A stretch of 64,000 nucleotides of DNA from positions 70,176 to 134,175 of the forward strand of contig CAMYAO010000004.1 of assembly GCA_947253885.1 (NCBI GenBank), in the 5' to 3' direction. Shown here piece by piece: positions 1-8,296 of this stretch. The notes under the pieces are model-generated. The model did no database searches and was not told the origin of the DNA. It saw only the letters and a list, made by a program, of their open reading frames with translations. The translations under genes and the position numbers were made by a program. This DNA comes from an uncultured Clostridium sp. (GTDB lineage Bacteria > Bacillota > Clostridia > Lachnospirales > Lachnospiraceae). How positions within the stretch are numbered: position 1 is the first letter of the stretch; each line of letters begins with the position of its first letter.

Positions 1-330
1 ATCGCCAGAGCGGCTTCTTCTGTAACCGGAATGAATCACAACTATATTCATCGGGATTTTTTTGATTTTCATCATGAATATCTGTTTGATGAGATATGGG
101 CGGATTTTCCTCGTATGGAAAAAGACAGAACAAAGATGGATCAATGGTACGGCAGATTTTTTGATAAGATCGAGGAACTGTTGTCGCAGAAATCCAGACT
201 GTTTTTATATACTTGTGAGAGCAATCTGATAAAAAAACAGCTTCGTCTTCATCCCTATTATCGGATATTGCTGGAGACATCTGTTTCCGCTAAAGGAAAA
301 ACCGTTTTTTTTATTTTGGAAAGAGATTGA
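1..330 (+). CDS. 3' end of a protein resembling SAM-dependent nucleic-acid methyltransferases (partial)
   Basis: The reading frame is open from the first base of the window, so the gene starts upstream and only its last 109 codons are here. The ATG at 31 is an internal methionine in the same frame. The segment DEIWADFPRM resembles motif IV (D/N-P-P-Y-like) of RNA or DNA methyltransferases. It is followed by helix-strand C-terminal content and ends in a strand-like FFILERD. I cannot name the substrate; a TRM11-type RNA methyltransferase is one possibility. The stop codon overlaps the -35 box of the next gene. Confidence 0.6.
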   Translation: MARAASSVTGMNHNYIHRDFFDFHHEYLFDEIWADFPRMEKDRTKMDQWYGRFFDKIEELLSQKSRLFLYTCESNLIKKQLRLHPYYRILLETSVSAKGKTVFFILERD

Positions 331-356
331 CACAGTGTTTTTCTCTATGCTAAAAT
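327..356 (+). promoter_or_regulatory. Promoter of the amino acid ABC transporter operon
   Basis: TTGACA (327-332), an 18-base spacer and TAAAAT (351-356) form a near-consensus sigma-A promoter. The -35 box overlaps the stop codon of the preceding gene. An imperfect inverted repeat (arms CTAAA(A)TCAA and TTGATTTAG, 350-372) covers the expected start point and could be an operator or a short 5' hairpin. Confidence 0.6.
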
Positions 357-408
357 CAATTTATTGATTTAGCAAGGTACAGTGATACTGTTAGAAAAGA
401 GGGAAAAT

Positions 409-1248
409 ATGAAAAGAAAAATAGCTGCATTTGCTCTTGTAGGAGTGATGGCATTCGGAATGTTGGCAGGATGTGGAAAAAAGGATTCTGCTACCAATAC
501 AAAGACAGCGACAACCGCATCAGAGGCAAGAAAGGCGGAAAGCAGCCGAAAAAACTTTACGGTCGGATTTGATGCATCGTATCCGCCATATGGGTATCGA
601 GATAAGAATGGGGAGTATACAGGATTTGATTTGGAACTGGCGCAAAAGGTAGCCGATATGGAAGGTTGGAAGCTGGTGAAAAAACCTATCAACTGGGATT
701 CGAAAGACTTGATGCTGAATTCCGGAAGTATCGACTGTATATGGAACGGTTTTACAATGACAGGACGAGAGAAGAGTTATACCTGGTCGATTCCGTATGT
801 AGATAATTCCCAAGTAATAGTTGTAAAGAAAACATCAGGAATTAAGAGCCTGTCCGATTTGAAGGGGAAAGTGGTTGGTGTACAAAAAGCATCTGCAGCT
901 TTATCCGTTTTGCAGGGAGATCAAAAGAAGATCGGAAGTTCTTTTAAATCTTTAAAGCAGTTTGCAGATTATAATGTTGCATTCACAGAGTTGCAGGCAG
1001 ATGGATTGGATGCACTTGCGATTGATTCCGGAGTGGCGACATATCAGGTGGAATCCAGAGGAAAGGATAAATATTCGATTCTTTCAGAAACATTAAATAA
1101 AGAGCAGTATGCAATCGGTTTTAAAAATGGAAATACAAATCTGCAGTCAATTATAAATGACGATTTGAAAAAATTAGTAAAAGACGGTACTTTCCGGAAA
1201 CTGGCAAAAAAATATAAGATAGAGAATTCGGTTTCTATCGGGAAGTAA
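409..1248 (+). CDS. Amino acid ABC transporter substrate-binding lipoprotein
   Basis: This is a 279-residue family 3 extracellular solute-binding protein. A lipoprotein signal peptide has its lipobox LAGC ending at Cys22, so the mature protein should be tethered to the outer face of the membrane. The segments VGFDASYPPYGY and GFDLELAQKVADM are typical of polar amino acid binders. I chose the ATG at 409, preceded by AGAGGGA, over an upstream GTG at 382 because it places the signal peptide at the N terminus. It is the first gene of an operon with a permease and an ATPase. The substrate cannot be read from the sequence; cystine, glutamine or arginine are all possible. Confidence 0.93.
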   Translation: MKRKIAAFALVGVMAFGMLAGCGKKDSATNTKTATTASEARKAESSRKNFTVGFDASYPPYGYRDKNGEYTGFDLELAQKVADMEGWKLVKKPINWDSKDLMLNSGSIDCIWNGFTMTGREKSYTWSIPYVDNSQVIVVKKTSGIKSLSDLKGKVVGVQKASAALSVLQGDQKKIGSSFKSLKQFADYNVAFTELQADGLDALAIDSGVATYQVESRGKDKYSILSETLNKEQYAIGFKNGNTNLQSIINDDLKKLVKDGTFRKLAKKYKIENSVSIGK

Positions 1249-1254
1249 TACAGT

Positions 1255-1290
1255 ACAAAGAGCTGTTGTCACGGACCAACAGCTCTTTGT
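1255..1290 (+). promoter_or_regulatory. Perfect 14-bp hairpin between binding-protein and permease genes
   Basis: The arms 1255-1268 and 1277-1290 are exact inverted complements around an 8-base loop. No T-run follows, so it is not a complete intrinsic terminator. Such hairpins after a binding-protein gene commonly protect the upstream mRNA 3' end, or partly terminate, so that the binding protein is made in excess of the membrane components. That role is inferred here. Confidence 0.7.
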
Positions 1291-1310
1291 CTGTCTGACA
1301 AGGAGTATAT

Positions 1311-1964
1311 ATGGAAACAATCGATTTTTATGATCTGTTGCAGCAAATGGGAATGGGGCTGCTGTCAACGGTTCAGATTTTTGTATGGACATTAGTATTG
1401 TCCCTGCCGCTTGGACTGGCGGTTGCATTTGGCAGAATGTCCGGGAATATAATAGTAAGATCTGTCTTTAAGGTGTATATTTCTGTTATGCGCGGAACTC
1501 CGCTTATGCTGCAATTGATTGCCTGGTATTTTGGAGGATATTACTTGTTTGAATTCAATTTACCTCCTCAATTGGTAGCCATTGTGGTTGGATTCACATT
1601 GAATTATGCGGCCTATTTTGGAGAAATATACCGTTCCGGTATCGAATCCACACCGAAGGGGCAGTACGAAGCCGCTCGGATTATGGGATATACAAAAACA
1701 CAGGCTTTTATGAAAATTATTTTACCTCAAATGTTCAAACGTGTAATGCCTTCTATTACAAATGAGGTAATTACCCTGCTAAAGGATACTTCTCTTGCAT
1801 TTGCAATTTCCTATACCGAGATGTTTACGATTGCAAGTCAGATTTCCAGTGCGCAGACTACTTTTATGCCACTGGTGGTAGCCGGAGTTTTTTATTACAT
1901 TTTCAATTTTATTGTTGCATTCATTATGGAACGGATTGAAAAGAGATTAAATTATTATCACTAA
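1311..1964 (+). CDS. Amino acid ABC transporter permease
   Basis: This is a 217-residue HisM/GlnP-type inner-membrane permease with several hydrophobic helices. The first is around residues 15-36. The EAA loop for docking the ATPase lies in the second half (GQYEAARIMGYTKTQAF, followed by LPQ). The length is normal for single-domain polar amino acid permeases; it would work as a homodimer. It lies downstream of the binding-protein gene and 19 bases ahead of the ATPase gene. The ATG at 1311 follows an AAGGAG site. Confidence 0.95.
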   Translation: METIDFYDLLQQMGMGLLSTVQIFVWTLVLSLPLGLAVAFGRMSGNIIVRSVFKVYISVMRGTPLMLQLIAWYFGGYYLFEFNLPPQLVAIVVGFTLNYAAYFGEIYRSGIESTPKGQYEAARIMGYTKTQAFMKIILPQMFKRVMPSITNEVITLLKDTSLAFAISYTEMFTIASQISSAQTTFMPLVVAGVFYYIFNFIVAFIMERIEKRLNYYH

Positions 1965-1983
1965 GGACACAGATGGTGAAGAA

Positions 1984-2745
1984 ATGAATATTTTAGAAAT
2001 GAAACAAATAAAAAAATCCTTTGGTGACGCTGAGGTATTAAAGGGAGTAGATCTGACCGTACAAGAAGGAGAGGTAGTATCAATTATCGGACCGTCCGGT
2101 TCCGGAAAATCGACACTTCTTCGTTGTGCAACATTATTGGAACAGATAGATGACGGAGAAGTTTCGTATTTGGAGCAACCTGCAATCTACCGGAATAAAG
2201 ATGGAAAATTGAAGCTTCCGAGCGCAGCAGAAGAAAGAGAACTGCATTCAATTTTCAGTCTTGTATTTCAAAATTTTAATTTATTTCCTCATTATACGGT
2301 GATGAAAAACATCACAGACGCACCGATTCACGTTCAGAAACGAAATAAAGAAGAGGTATATCGGGAAGCAAGAGAGATTTTAAAGAAAGTGGGTCTGTCA
2401 GATAAGGAAGATGCATATCCGTGTGAACTGTCAGGAGGACAGCAACAGCGAGTGGCAATCGCAAGAGCATTAGCGATCAATCCGAAGGTAATCTTTTTTG
2501 ATGAGCCGACTTCCGCACTGGATCCACAGCTGACGGGAGAGGTTTTAAAAGTAATTCGTTCTTTAGCGGAACTTAAAATCACAATGGTAATTGTGACGCA
2601 CGAAATGTCCTTTGCTAGGGAGATTTCGGATCGCGTTGTATTTATGGAAAAGGGAGAGGTTTTGCTCTCCGGAACACCTGACAGGGTGTTCAACGAGAAT
2701 AACAATCGAATGCAGGAATTTTTGGGCACATACAGTTCAAAATAA
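1984..2745 (+). CDS. Amino acid ABC transporter ATP-binding protein
   Basis: This 253-residue ATPase energises the transporter encoded just upstream. Walker A is GPSGSGKST at 36-44, the Q-loop glutamine is near residue 96, the ABC signature LSGGQQQR is at 149-156 and Walker B VIFFDEP at 169-175. An insert around residues 60-90, before the Q-loop, makes it slightly longer than the GlnQ/HisP core. It is the last gene of the three-gene operon and is followed by a weak hairpin. Confidence 0.96.
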   Translation: MNILEMKQIKKSFGDAEVLKGVDLTVQEGEVVSIIGPSGSGKSTLLRCATLLEQIDDGEVSYLEQPAIYRNKDGKLKLPSAAEERELHSIFSLVFQNFNLFPHYTVMKNITDAPIHVQKRNKEEVYREAREILKKVGLSDKEDAYPCELSGGQQQRVAIARALAINPKVIFFDEPTSALDPQLTGEVLKVIRSLAELKITMVIVTHEMSFAREISDRVVFMEKGEVLLSGTPDRVFNENNNRMQEFLGTYSSK

Positions 2746-2747
2746 GG

Positions 2748-2783
2748 AAAAGACTCAAAGTACGGAAGTATTTTGGGTCTTTT
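2748..2783 (+). terminator. Probable intrinsic terminator after the ABC operon
   Basis: A 12-bp stem (2748-2759 with 2772-2783, one G-T pair) has A-rich left and T-rich right arms. The T-run is short, so termination may be partial. Confidence 0.5.
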
Positions 2784-2785
2784 GG

Positions 2786-2814
2786 TTGTGAAACGAATCT
2801 AACTCCGCTACAAT
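2786..2814 (+). promoter_or_regulatory. Putative aroB promoter
   Basis: TTGTGA (2786-2791), 17 bases and TACAAT (2809-2814) lie directly after the hairpin and about 35 bases before the aroB start. Confidence 0.5.
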
Positions 2815-2850
2815 AGATAACAGACAGGAGCAGATCAGAATGGAGCGTAT

Positions 2851-3963
2851 ATGGCAATCTTTGAAGTAAAATTAAAACGAGTAGTGGATGATACCTATGA
2901 TATTCAAATTGGAAATCACTTGGAAGAGCAGTTGGTATCAGATATTCAAAACGGTTTAGTCGGACCGATCAGAAAATATGCCCTTATTACAGACAGTGTG
3001 GTATCGGAGCTGTATGTAGACAAAATTCAGAATCTTTTGGAAGAGAGCGGCTATAGGACGGGACGTTTTATCATACCGGAAGGAGAGACCTCAAAAACAA
3101 GAGAGATGAAAGCACGAATAGAAGATGAGATGCTGGAATCAGGCTATCGCAGAGATTGTTGTGTTATCGCTGTCGGAGGAGGTGTTGTAACAGATCTGGG
3201 AGGATTTTTGGCGGCAACCTATGCAAGAGGAGTTCCGGTCATCCATTATGCAACTACACTTTTGGCGGCAGCCGATGCATCTGTGGGAGGCAAGACAGCA
3301 GTGGATACTCCGTTAGCAACCAACCTGATCGGTGCTTTTTATCAGCCGAAAAAAGTATATCTGGATCTGTCAACTTGGGAGACTTTGCCGAAAAGGCAGA
3401 TTTACAGCGGATTAGCGGAGACGATTAAACACGGCTGTATGGGAGATAGAGAACTGTTTGAATATATGGAAGGACATATGGAGCGGATATTATGTCTGGA
3501 TCCGGAGGCATGTACCTATATTTCCAACAGAAATTGCATGGTAAAATATCGGATCGTCATGAAGGATGAACGTGAGTCGGGACTCAGAGAGATATTGAAT
3601 CTGGGACATACGGTGGGAAGAGCGATTGAAACAGTTAGCGGATATCGGTTGCTTCATGGAGAAGCTGTTGCAATCGGTCTGGTTGCACAGGCGAAGATTT
3701 CACGCTTTCTGGGATATATGACGGAAGAGGAAAAAAAGCGACTATATGCACTTTTAGAAAAAGCACATCTTCCGACTGTAATACCGGAGTGGATCGATAA
3801 GGAAGCATTGGTGCAAAAGCTATATACAGATAAAAAAGTGCGTGATGATCGACTGCGTTTTGTATTACAGAAAGGGATCGGGAATGTAGTTGTCTACGGG
3901 GAGAATGACTATGCCGTACCGATTTCAGAGGATCTGGCAAGAAAGATTATAAAAGATATGTGA
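2851..3963 (+). CDS. aroB: 3-dehydroquinate synthase
   Basis: AroB converts DAHP to 3-dehydroquinate, the second step of the shikimate pathway, using NAD and a metal ion. The 370-residue protein has the NAD-binding loop GGGVVTDLGGF at 109-119, DASVGGKTAVD at 142-152, GLAETIKHG, and the metal-binding segments NLGHTVGRAIE and LHGEAVAIG. Length is typical. It has its own putative promoter and ends 8 bases before the dipeptidase gene. The other shikimate genes (aroF, aroE, aroD, aroK) lie 15-18 kb downstream, so the pathway is split over three transcription units. Confidence 0.97.
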   Translation: MAIFEVKLKRVVDDTYDIQIGNHLEEQLVSDIQNGLVGPIRKYALITDSVVSELYVDKIQNLLEESGYRTGRFIIPEGETSKTREMKARIEDEMLESGYRRDCCVIAVGGGVVTDLGGFLAATYARGVPVIHYATTLLAAADASVGGKTAVDTPLATNLIGAFYQPKKVYLDLSTWETLPKRQIYSGLAETIKHGCMGDRELFEYMEGHMERILCLDPEACTYISNRNCMVKYRIVMKDERESGLREILNLGHTVGRAIETVSGYRLLHGEAVAIGLVAQAKISRFLGYMTEEEKKRLYALLEKAHLPTVIPEWIDKEALVQKLYTDKKVRDDRLRFVLQKGIGNVVVYGENDYAVPISEDLARKIIKDM

Positions 3964-3971
3964 GGTAGATA

Positions 3972-5411
3972 ATGAATAAATTAGAACAATTGACACCAAA
4001 GGAAGTCTGGGCGGAATTTGAAAAGATTTGTACGATTCCACACGGTTCCACCAATACAAAGGAAATAAGTGATTACTGTGTATCCGTTGCAAAGGAGTGC
4101 GGCTTGAAGTATCGTCAGGATTCAGATAACAATGTGATTATCTGGAAGGACGGTACTCCGGGTTATGAAGTGGACCCGGCCATTATTTTACAAGGGCATA
4201 TTGATATGGTATGTGTAAAAGAGCCGGATTGCACAAAAGATCTGGATAAGGACGGACTTGATCTGATAGTAGAGGAGGATTGGCTGTCTGCCGAGAAAAC
4301 TTCTCTCGGGGGAGATGACGGCATTGCAGTGGCAATGTCACTAGCTCTGTTAAGATCAAAGGAGTTATCGCATCCGCCTTTAGTTGTAATTCTTACAGTA
4401 GATGAGGAAATCGGTATGCTGGGAGCGGATTCCATTGATGTAAGTGATGTAAAAGCGAATCGAATGCTTAATATCGACAATGAAGCGGAAGGGGAATTTT
4501 TAATCAGTTGTGCGGGAGGCGCAACCGTTACCTGCCATTTTCCGATAGAATGGACAGAGGCACAGGGAAGAGCGTACACATTGGAATTTACCGGTCTGTT
4601 AGGAGGACACTCCGGGGAAGGGATTATCCATCAGAGGATCAATGCAAATACTTTATTTGGACGCTTTCTGTTGGAGGCTCCGTTCGAGATAGCGATACAT
4701 AGTATGAACGGAGGAGAGAAGGATAATGCAATTGCAAAGATATTTCATTCCGTTTTGGTTGTATCAGAAGATCAGGCAAAAGAATTAGAAGAATATGTAG
4801 ATCGTTTTGAGAAAATAATACAGGAGGAATATGTACTGATTGATCCGGGTTTTTGTGTAATATTAAAAGAGGCTCAGAAAGTAGACAGGGTATTTACAGA
4901 TGAAACGAGAAGCAACTGTATACATGCTCTGACTCATCTTCCTTCGGATATTCAAAGAATGATGCCGGGAATGAAAGATATGGTAGAGACTTCTTTAAAT
5001 CTCGGAATTTTACAGACAACCGAAACAGAGGTGACCTATACTTACTCTGTCAGAAGTTCGATTCAGTCAAGAAAGGAATACCTGATCCGTCAGATGAAAG
5101 ATATGACAGAGTTATGTGGAGGAACGATAACTATAACAGGGGTTTATCCGGCATGGGAATACAAAAAAGAGTCTCCTTTCCGTGAGCATCTGATATCGGT
5201 GTATCGGAATTTATATGGAACAGAGCCGATTTTAGCAGCAATTCATGCAGGGGTTGAATGTGGTATTTTTTCTTCCAAGATACCGAACTTGGATTGTGTG
5301 GCGATTGGACCGGATATGGAGGATATTCATACTACAAATGAAAAATTGAGTATTCCGTCTGTGGAACGGACATGGAAATTTATAACAGAAGTATTAAAAC
5401 AGCACATTTAG
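3972..5411 (+). CDS. pepD: Aminoacyl-histidine dipeptidase (M20C family, PepD)
   Basis: This 479-residue cytosolic metallopeptidase hydrolyses Xaa-His and related dipeptides. The first metal-binding motif is GHIDMV, with His76 and Asp78. Further ligands are in GGDDGIA, the catalytic Glu pair is in VDEEIG, and IDNEAEGEF matches the PepD subfamily. C-terminal AIHAGVECGIF is also characteristic. The start ATG follows GAGGTAG. It probably forms an operon with aroB upstream and the Ldh2-type dehydrogenase 12 bases downstream. Confidence 0.94.
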   Translation: MNKLEQLTPKEVWAEFEKICTIPHGSTNTKEISDYCVSVAKECGLKYRQDSDNNVIIWKDGTPGYEVDPAIILQGHIDMVCVKEPDCTKDLDKDGLDLIVEEDWLSAEKTSLGGDDGIAVAMSLALLRSKELSHPPLVVILTVDEEIGMLGADSIDVSDVKANRMLNIDNEAEGEFLISCAGGATVTCHFPIEWTEAQGRAYTLEFTGLLGGHSGEGIIHQRINANTLFGRFLLEAPFEIAIHSMNGGEKDNAIAKIFHSVLVVSEDQAKELEEYVDRFEKIIQEEYVLIDPGFCVILKEAQKVDRVFTDETRSNCIHALTHLPSDIQRMMPGMKDMVETSLNLGILQTTETEVTYTYSVRSSIQSRKEYLIRQMKDMTELCGGTITITGVYPAWEYKKESPFREHLISVYRNLYGTEPILAAIHAGVECGIFSSKIPNLDCVAIGPDMEDIHTTNEKLSIPSVERTWKFITEVLKQHI

Positions 5412-5423
5412 GAGGAAATCAAG

Positions 5424-6551
5424 ATGGCACATGTAAAAATTCAATACGAAACAGTTAAAAATTTCTGCGTAGATTGTTTTCAACGCTTCGGATTCAGTCA
5501 GGAAGACAGCAAGATCATTACAGATGTTTTGCTGCTTTCTGATGTATATGGGATTGAATCACATGGTACGCAGCGATTGGTACGCTATCATAAGGGAATT
5601 GAAAAAGGAATGATAAAGGTGGATGCAAAGCCGGAAATAATAAAAGAAACTCCGGTTTCTGCTGTAATAGACGGACATGACGGAATGGGACAGCTGAACG
5701 GACATTTTGCGATGGAACTGGCAATCAAAAAAGCAAAAGAGAGCGGTATGGCTATTGTAACTGTTCGTGAATCCAATCACTACGGAATTGCGGGATATTA
5801 TGCGAAGATGGCTTGTGATCAGGGGCTGATCGGTATGAGTTTCACAAATTCAGAAGCTATTGTAGTTCCTACTTTCGGAAAGAAGGCAATGCTTGGTACT
5901 AACCCGATTGCAATTTCTATGCCGGCAGATCCATATCCGTTTTTCTTTGATGCCTCTACCTCAGTAGTAACCAGAGGAAAGTTTGAAATGTATAACAAGG
6001 CGGAAAAAGAAATCCCGGATTGCTGGGGAGTAGATGCGAACGGAAATACCAGTACAAATCCGGGAGTTGTTTTAGAAAATATTAAATCAAAATCCGGTGG
6101 TGGAATTTTACCTTTAGGCGGAGCTGAAGAGCTTACCGGAAGTCATAAAGGCTATGGATATGGTATGATCTCGGAAATTTTTACTTCCATTTTATCAATG
6201 GGATTGACTTCAAATTATAATCTGATCGGGAATAAAGGCGGAACTTGCCATGGCTTTATAGCAATTAATCCGGAAATTTTCGGAGATGCCGATGCAATTA
6301 AAAAGCATCTGTCCGATTATTTGTCTGAGTTAAGAGAATCCCCAAAAGCAGAGGGACACGATAAAATCTATACACACGGAGAAAAAGAAATCCTTGCAAC
6401 TGAAAAAACAATGAAAGAAGGGATTTCTGTAGATGTGAAAACATTAAAAGAAATGCAGGAAATGGCAGAATTTGTGGGAGCTGATTTTTCGGCTTATTTT
6501 GCTGATCACATGGATGAAATTGCAAATGTGAAGACATCTACGTTATATTAG
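5424..6551 (+). CDS. Ldh family oxidoreductase (malate/L-lactate dehydrogenase type 2)
   Basis: This 375-residue NAD(P)-dependent oxidoreductase belongs to the Ldh_2 family, unrelated to classical LDH/MDH. The segments GIESHGTQRLVRY, VRESNHYGIAGYY and GTNPIAISMP are family hallmarks. The substrate is a 2-hydroxy acid, but malate, lactate, ureidoglycolate and sulfolactate enzymes are hard to distinguish by eye. A good AGGAGG site precedes the ATG. Proximity to a peptidase hints at amino acid or hydroxyacid catabolism, but this is only inference. Confidence 0.9.
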   Translation: MAHVKIQYETVKNFCVDCFQRFGFSQEDSKIITDVLLLSDVYGIESHGTQRLVRYHKGIEKGMIKVDAKPEIIKETPVSAVIDGHDGMGQLNGHFAMELAIKKAKESGMAIVTVRESNHYGIAGYYAKMACDQGLIGMSFTNSEAIVVPTFGKKAMLGTNPIAISMPADPYPFFFDASTSVVTRGKFEMYNKAEKEIPDCWGVDANGNTSTNPGVVLENIKSKSGGGILPLGGAEELTGSHKGYGYGMISEIFTSILSMGLTSNYNLIGNKGGTCHGFIAINPEIFGDADAIKKHLSDYLSELRESPKAEGHDKIYTHGEKEILATEKTMKEGISVDVKTLKEMQEMAEFVGADFSAYFADHMDEIANVKTSTLY

Positions 6552-6586
6552 GTTTACTAATAATGAAACAGCTACAGGGAGAATAA

Positions 6587-7090
6587 ATGGAAATAAGAGA
6601 AGTAAGACAGAAAGATGCAAGTGAGTTACTGCTTTTTTGGGAACAGGTTGGAGGAGAAAGCGATAATCTGACATTTGGGAAAGAAGGATTGCAGATATCA
6701 GAAGCAGAAGAACTCCAATTTATAAAAGGAATCATCGGATCGAGCAATGAATGGATGATTGTTGCAATAAAGGAAGGGCGAATAGTCGGAAATGCCGGTT
6801 TATCCAAATTACCGAGACGTATGAAACATCGGGGAAGGATTATGATTTGTGTACGAAGAGATACATGGAGACAAGGTATCGGTTCGAAGCTGTTGGAATA
6901 TCTCCTTGCAGTAGCAGAGGAAAACGGATTAGAACAGATAGAACTGGAAGTTCGCAAGGATAATATTGCAGCAATCCGTCTGTATGAATCATTCGGATTC
7001 AAGAAAATAGCCACAATCCCCGATTTCTTTAAAATTGAGGATGACTATATTGATTTTGATTATATGATTTTAAAGATGGGAGTAGAATAA
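6587..7090 (+). CDS. GNAT family N-acetyltransferase
   Basis: A single-domain acetyltransferase of 167 residues. The acetyl-CoA pyrophosphate loop is RRDTWRQGIGSKLL, with RQGIGS at 95-100. IRLYESFGFKK is the classic GNAT motif B. The substrate is unknown. The ATG follows AGGGAG. The gene ends only two bases before the remnant aldo/keto reductase, with which it was probably once co-transcribed. Confidence 0.92.
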   Translation: MEIREVRQKDASELLLFWEQVGGESDNLTFGKEGLQISEAEELQFIKGIIGSSNEWMIVAIKEGRIVGNAGLSKLPRRMKHRGRIMICVRRDTWRQGIGSKLLEYLLAVAEENGLEQIELEVRKDNIAAIRLYESFGFKKIATIPDFFKIEDDYIDFDYMILKMGVE

Positions 7091-7092
7091 CA

Positions 7093-7875
7093 ATGAGAGA
7101 AGTAGTATTAGGAAGCACCGGAATCAAAACCGTTCAAAACGGATTCGGAGCATTGCTGATTCAGAGAATCACGACAGATGTAGCCGTAGATCTGCTGCGA
7201 AAAGCATATAAAGGGGGTATAACATTTTTTGACACGGCAAGAGTTTACACAGACAGTGAGAACAAAGTATGAATTGCATTTGACGGAATGCGAGAGAAAG
7301 TAGTAATTGCTACTAAGACAGGAGATGTTACACCGGAAGAATTTTGGAAAGATCTGGAAATTGCAAGAAAATGCAGCCGGAAAAATATGGGATTTATCGG
7401 TATGAAAGGTTTGGCAGGAGGTTTGATTACAAATTCAAAAGCTGCCATGTCGTTTATTCTTCAATTTGATCAGTTTGTTCCGATCTGGGGAGTACAGAAA
7501 GAAGAGGAATTGGAAGAGTAGTTGTCTTATATGCAGAATACTCCGATTCTGAGTTCGGAAATACAAGGGTTTATTGAGAAAGAAAGGAAAGAGCTGGCAG
7601 GTTCTTTTTGACGTGGTTGCGGATATTGTCTGTCTGCCTGTCCGATGGGGATTTCTATTAATAATTGCGCAAGAATGTCTTTGATGCTTCGAAGAGCTCC
7701 TTCAGATGCCTGGTTGACAAAGGAGAAGTAGGAGCTGATGGAGAATACGAAAATTTGTATTTCCTGCAGAAAATGTGAGACACAATGCCCGTATAATCTA
7801 CCGATTCCGGAGCTTTTACAGGATAATTACAGAGACTATCAGCAAGTGTTGGCAGGCGAAGTATCTGTTCAGTGA
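7093..7875 (+). pseudogene. Decayed aldo/keto reductase with C-terminal 4Fe-4S domain
   Basis: One frame still reads as an aldo/keto reductase from ATG 7093 to TGA 7873. The N terminus keeps VVLGSTGIKT and ITFFDTARVYTDSE, and the middle keeps FIGMKGLAGGLI. The C-terminal ferredoxin-like part keeps CGYC and CISCRKCETQCP. It is broken by TGA at 7270 (a Gly position in relatives), TAG at 7519, TGA at 7609 (the expected first Cys of a cluster motif) and TAG at 7729. Judging by family length, roughly 100 residues of the barrel are also missing near 7355-7380. No intact product is possible. Confidence 0.88.
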
Positions 7876-8033
7876 CAGGGTATGGTGTAAAGGCAGATTT
7901 CTTTCAGAATGAAATATGATTAAACTAAGAGGAGGAAACAGAAGACACACAAAGATAATAATACCGTTTTTTTCGGGAACTTCAGTCTGTTGAATGTATA
8001 GGATTACGGGCTCATGGGAAAGCCGTTTATTAT
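7876..8033. other. Non-coding stretch, possibly a further gene remnant
   Basis: No open frame is present. An AAGAGGAGGAAA site near 7928-7939 is not followed by a start codon. A broken frame around 7950-7980 reads TKIIIPFFSGTS, which faintly resembles the N terminus of flavodoxin-like proteins. I regard it as decayed sequence belonging to the same eroded locus as the aldo/keto reductase. Confidence 0.3.
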
Positions 8034-8064
8034 AAAAAAGGCCTGAACTCGCTAGAATTCAGAC
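8034..8064 (-). terminator. Terminator of tRNA-Leu(AAG)
   Basis: On the - strand an 8-bp stem (8064-8057 with 8048-8041, two G-U pairs) is followed by C and six Ts. Confidence 0.6.
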
Positions 8065-8080
8065 TTTCATATGAAAATAA

Positions 8081-8165
8081 TGCGGAAGATGGGACTTGAA
8101 CCCACACAAGCGCAATGCTTACAAGATCCTTAGTCTTGCTCGTCTGCCAGTTCCGACACTTCCGC
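8081..8165 (-). tRNA. tRNA-Leu, anticodon AAG
   Basis: The 85-base - strand sequence folds as a class II tRNA. The acceptor stem is GCGGAAG/CTTCCGC with discriminator A. The anticodon stem CAAGA/TCTTG carries loop CTAAGGA, and the long variable arm has stem AAGC/GCTT. The T arm is GTGGG-TTCAAGT-CCCAT. The anticodon is AAG, which would read CUU, and CUC/CUA too if A34 is deaminated to inosine. The 3' CCA is not encoded. It is divergent from the second tRNA-Leu. Confidence 0.93.
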
Positions 8166-8186
8166 ATGGCTTTTTACAGCTAGATT

Positions 8187-8215
8187 ATAATAGCAAATTA
8201 TTTCTTATCTGTCAA
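8187..8215 (-). promoter_or_regulatory. Promoter of tRNA-Leu(AAG)
   Basis: On the - strand TTGACA (8215-8210), 17 bases and TATTAT (8192-8187) form a near-perfect sigma-A promoter about 22 bases before the tRNA. Confidence 0.75.
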
Positions 8216-8252
8216 TATGAAAAGACTTAACAAATAGGAATAAAAAAAGACT

Positions 8253-8281
8253 TGACGAATGCGGACAAGGTGGTTATTATT
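8253..8281 (+). promoter_or_regulatory. Promoter of tRNA-Leu(CAG)
   Basis: TTGACG (8253-8258), 17 bases and TATTAT (8276-8281) lie 15 bases before the tRNA. Together with the - strand promoter it makes a divergent tRNA promoter pair. Confidence 0.7.
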
Positions 8282-8296
8282 AGATAGATACGATTT

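Noticed and set aside
7270..7611. TGA codons in the aldo/keto reductase frame as selenocysteine, one of them at an expected cysteine
   Set aside because: The same frame also contains TAG stops at 7519 and 7729 and lacks about 100 barrel residues, and the other TGA stands at a glycine position. No SECIS-like hairpin was apparent. Pseudogenisation explains everything.
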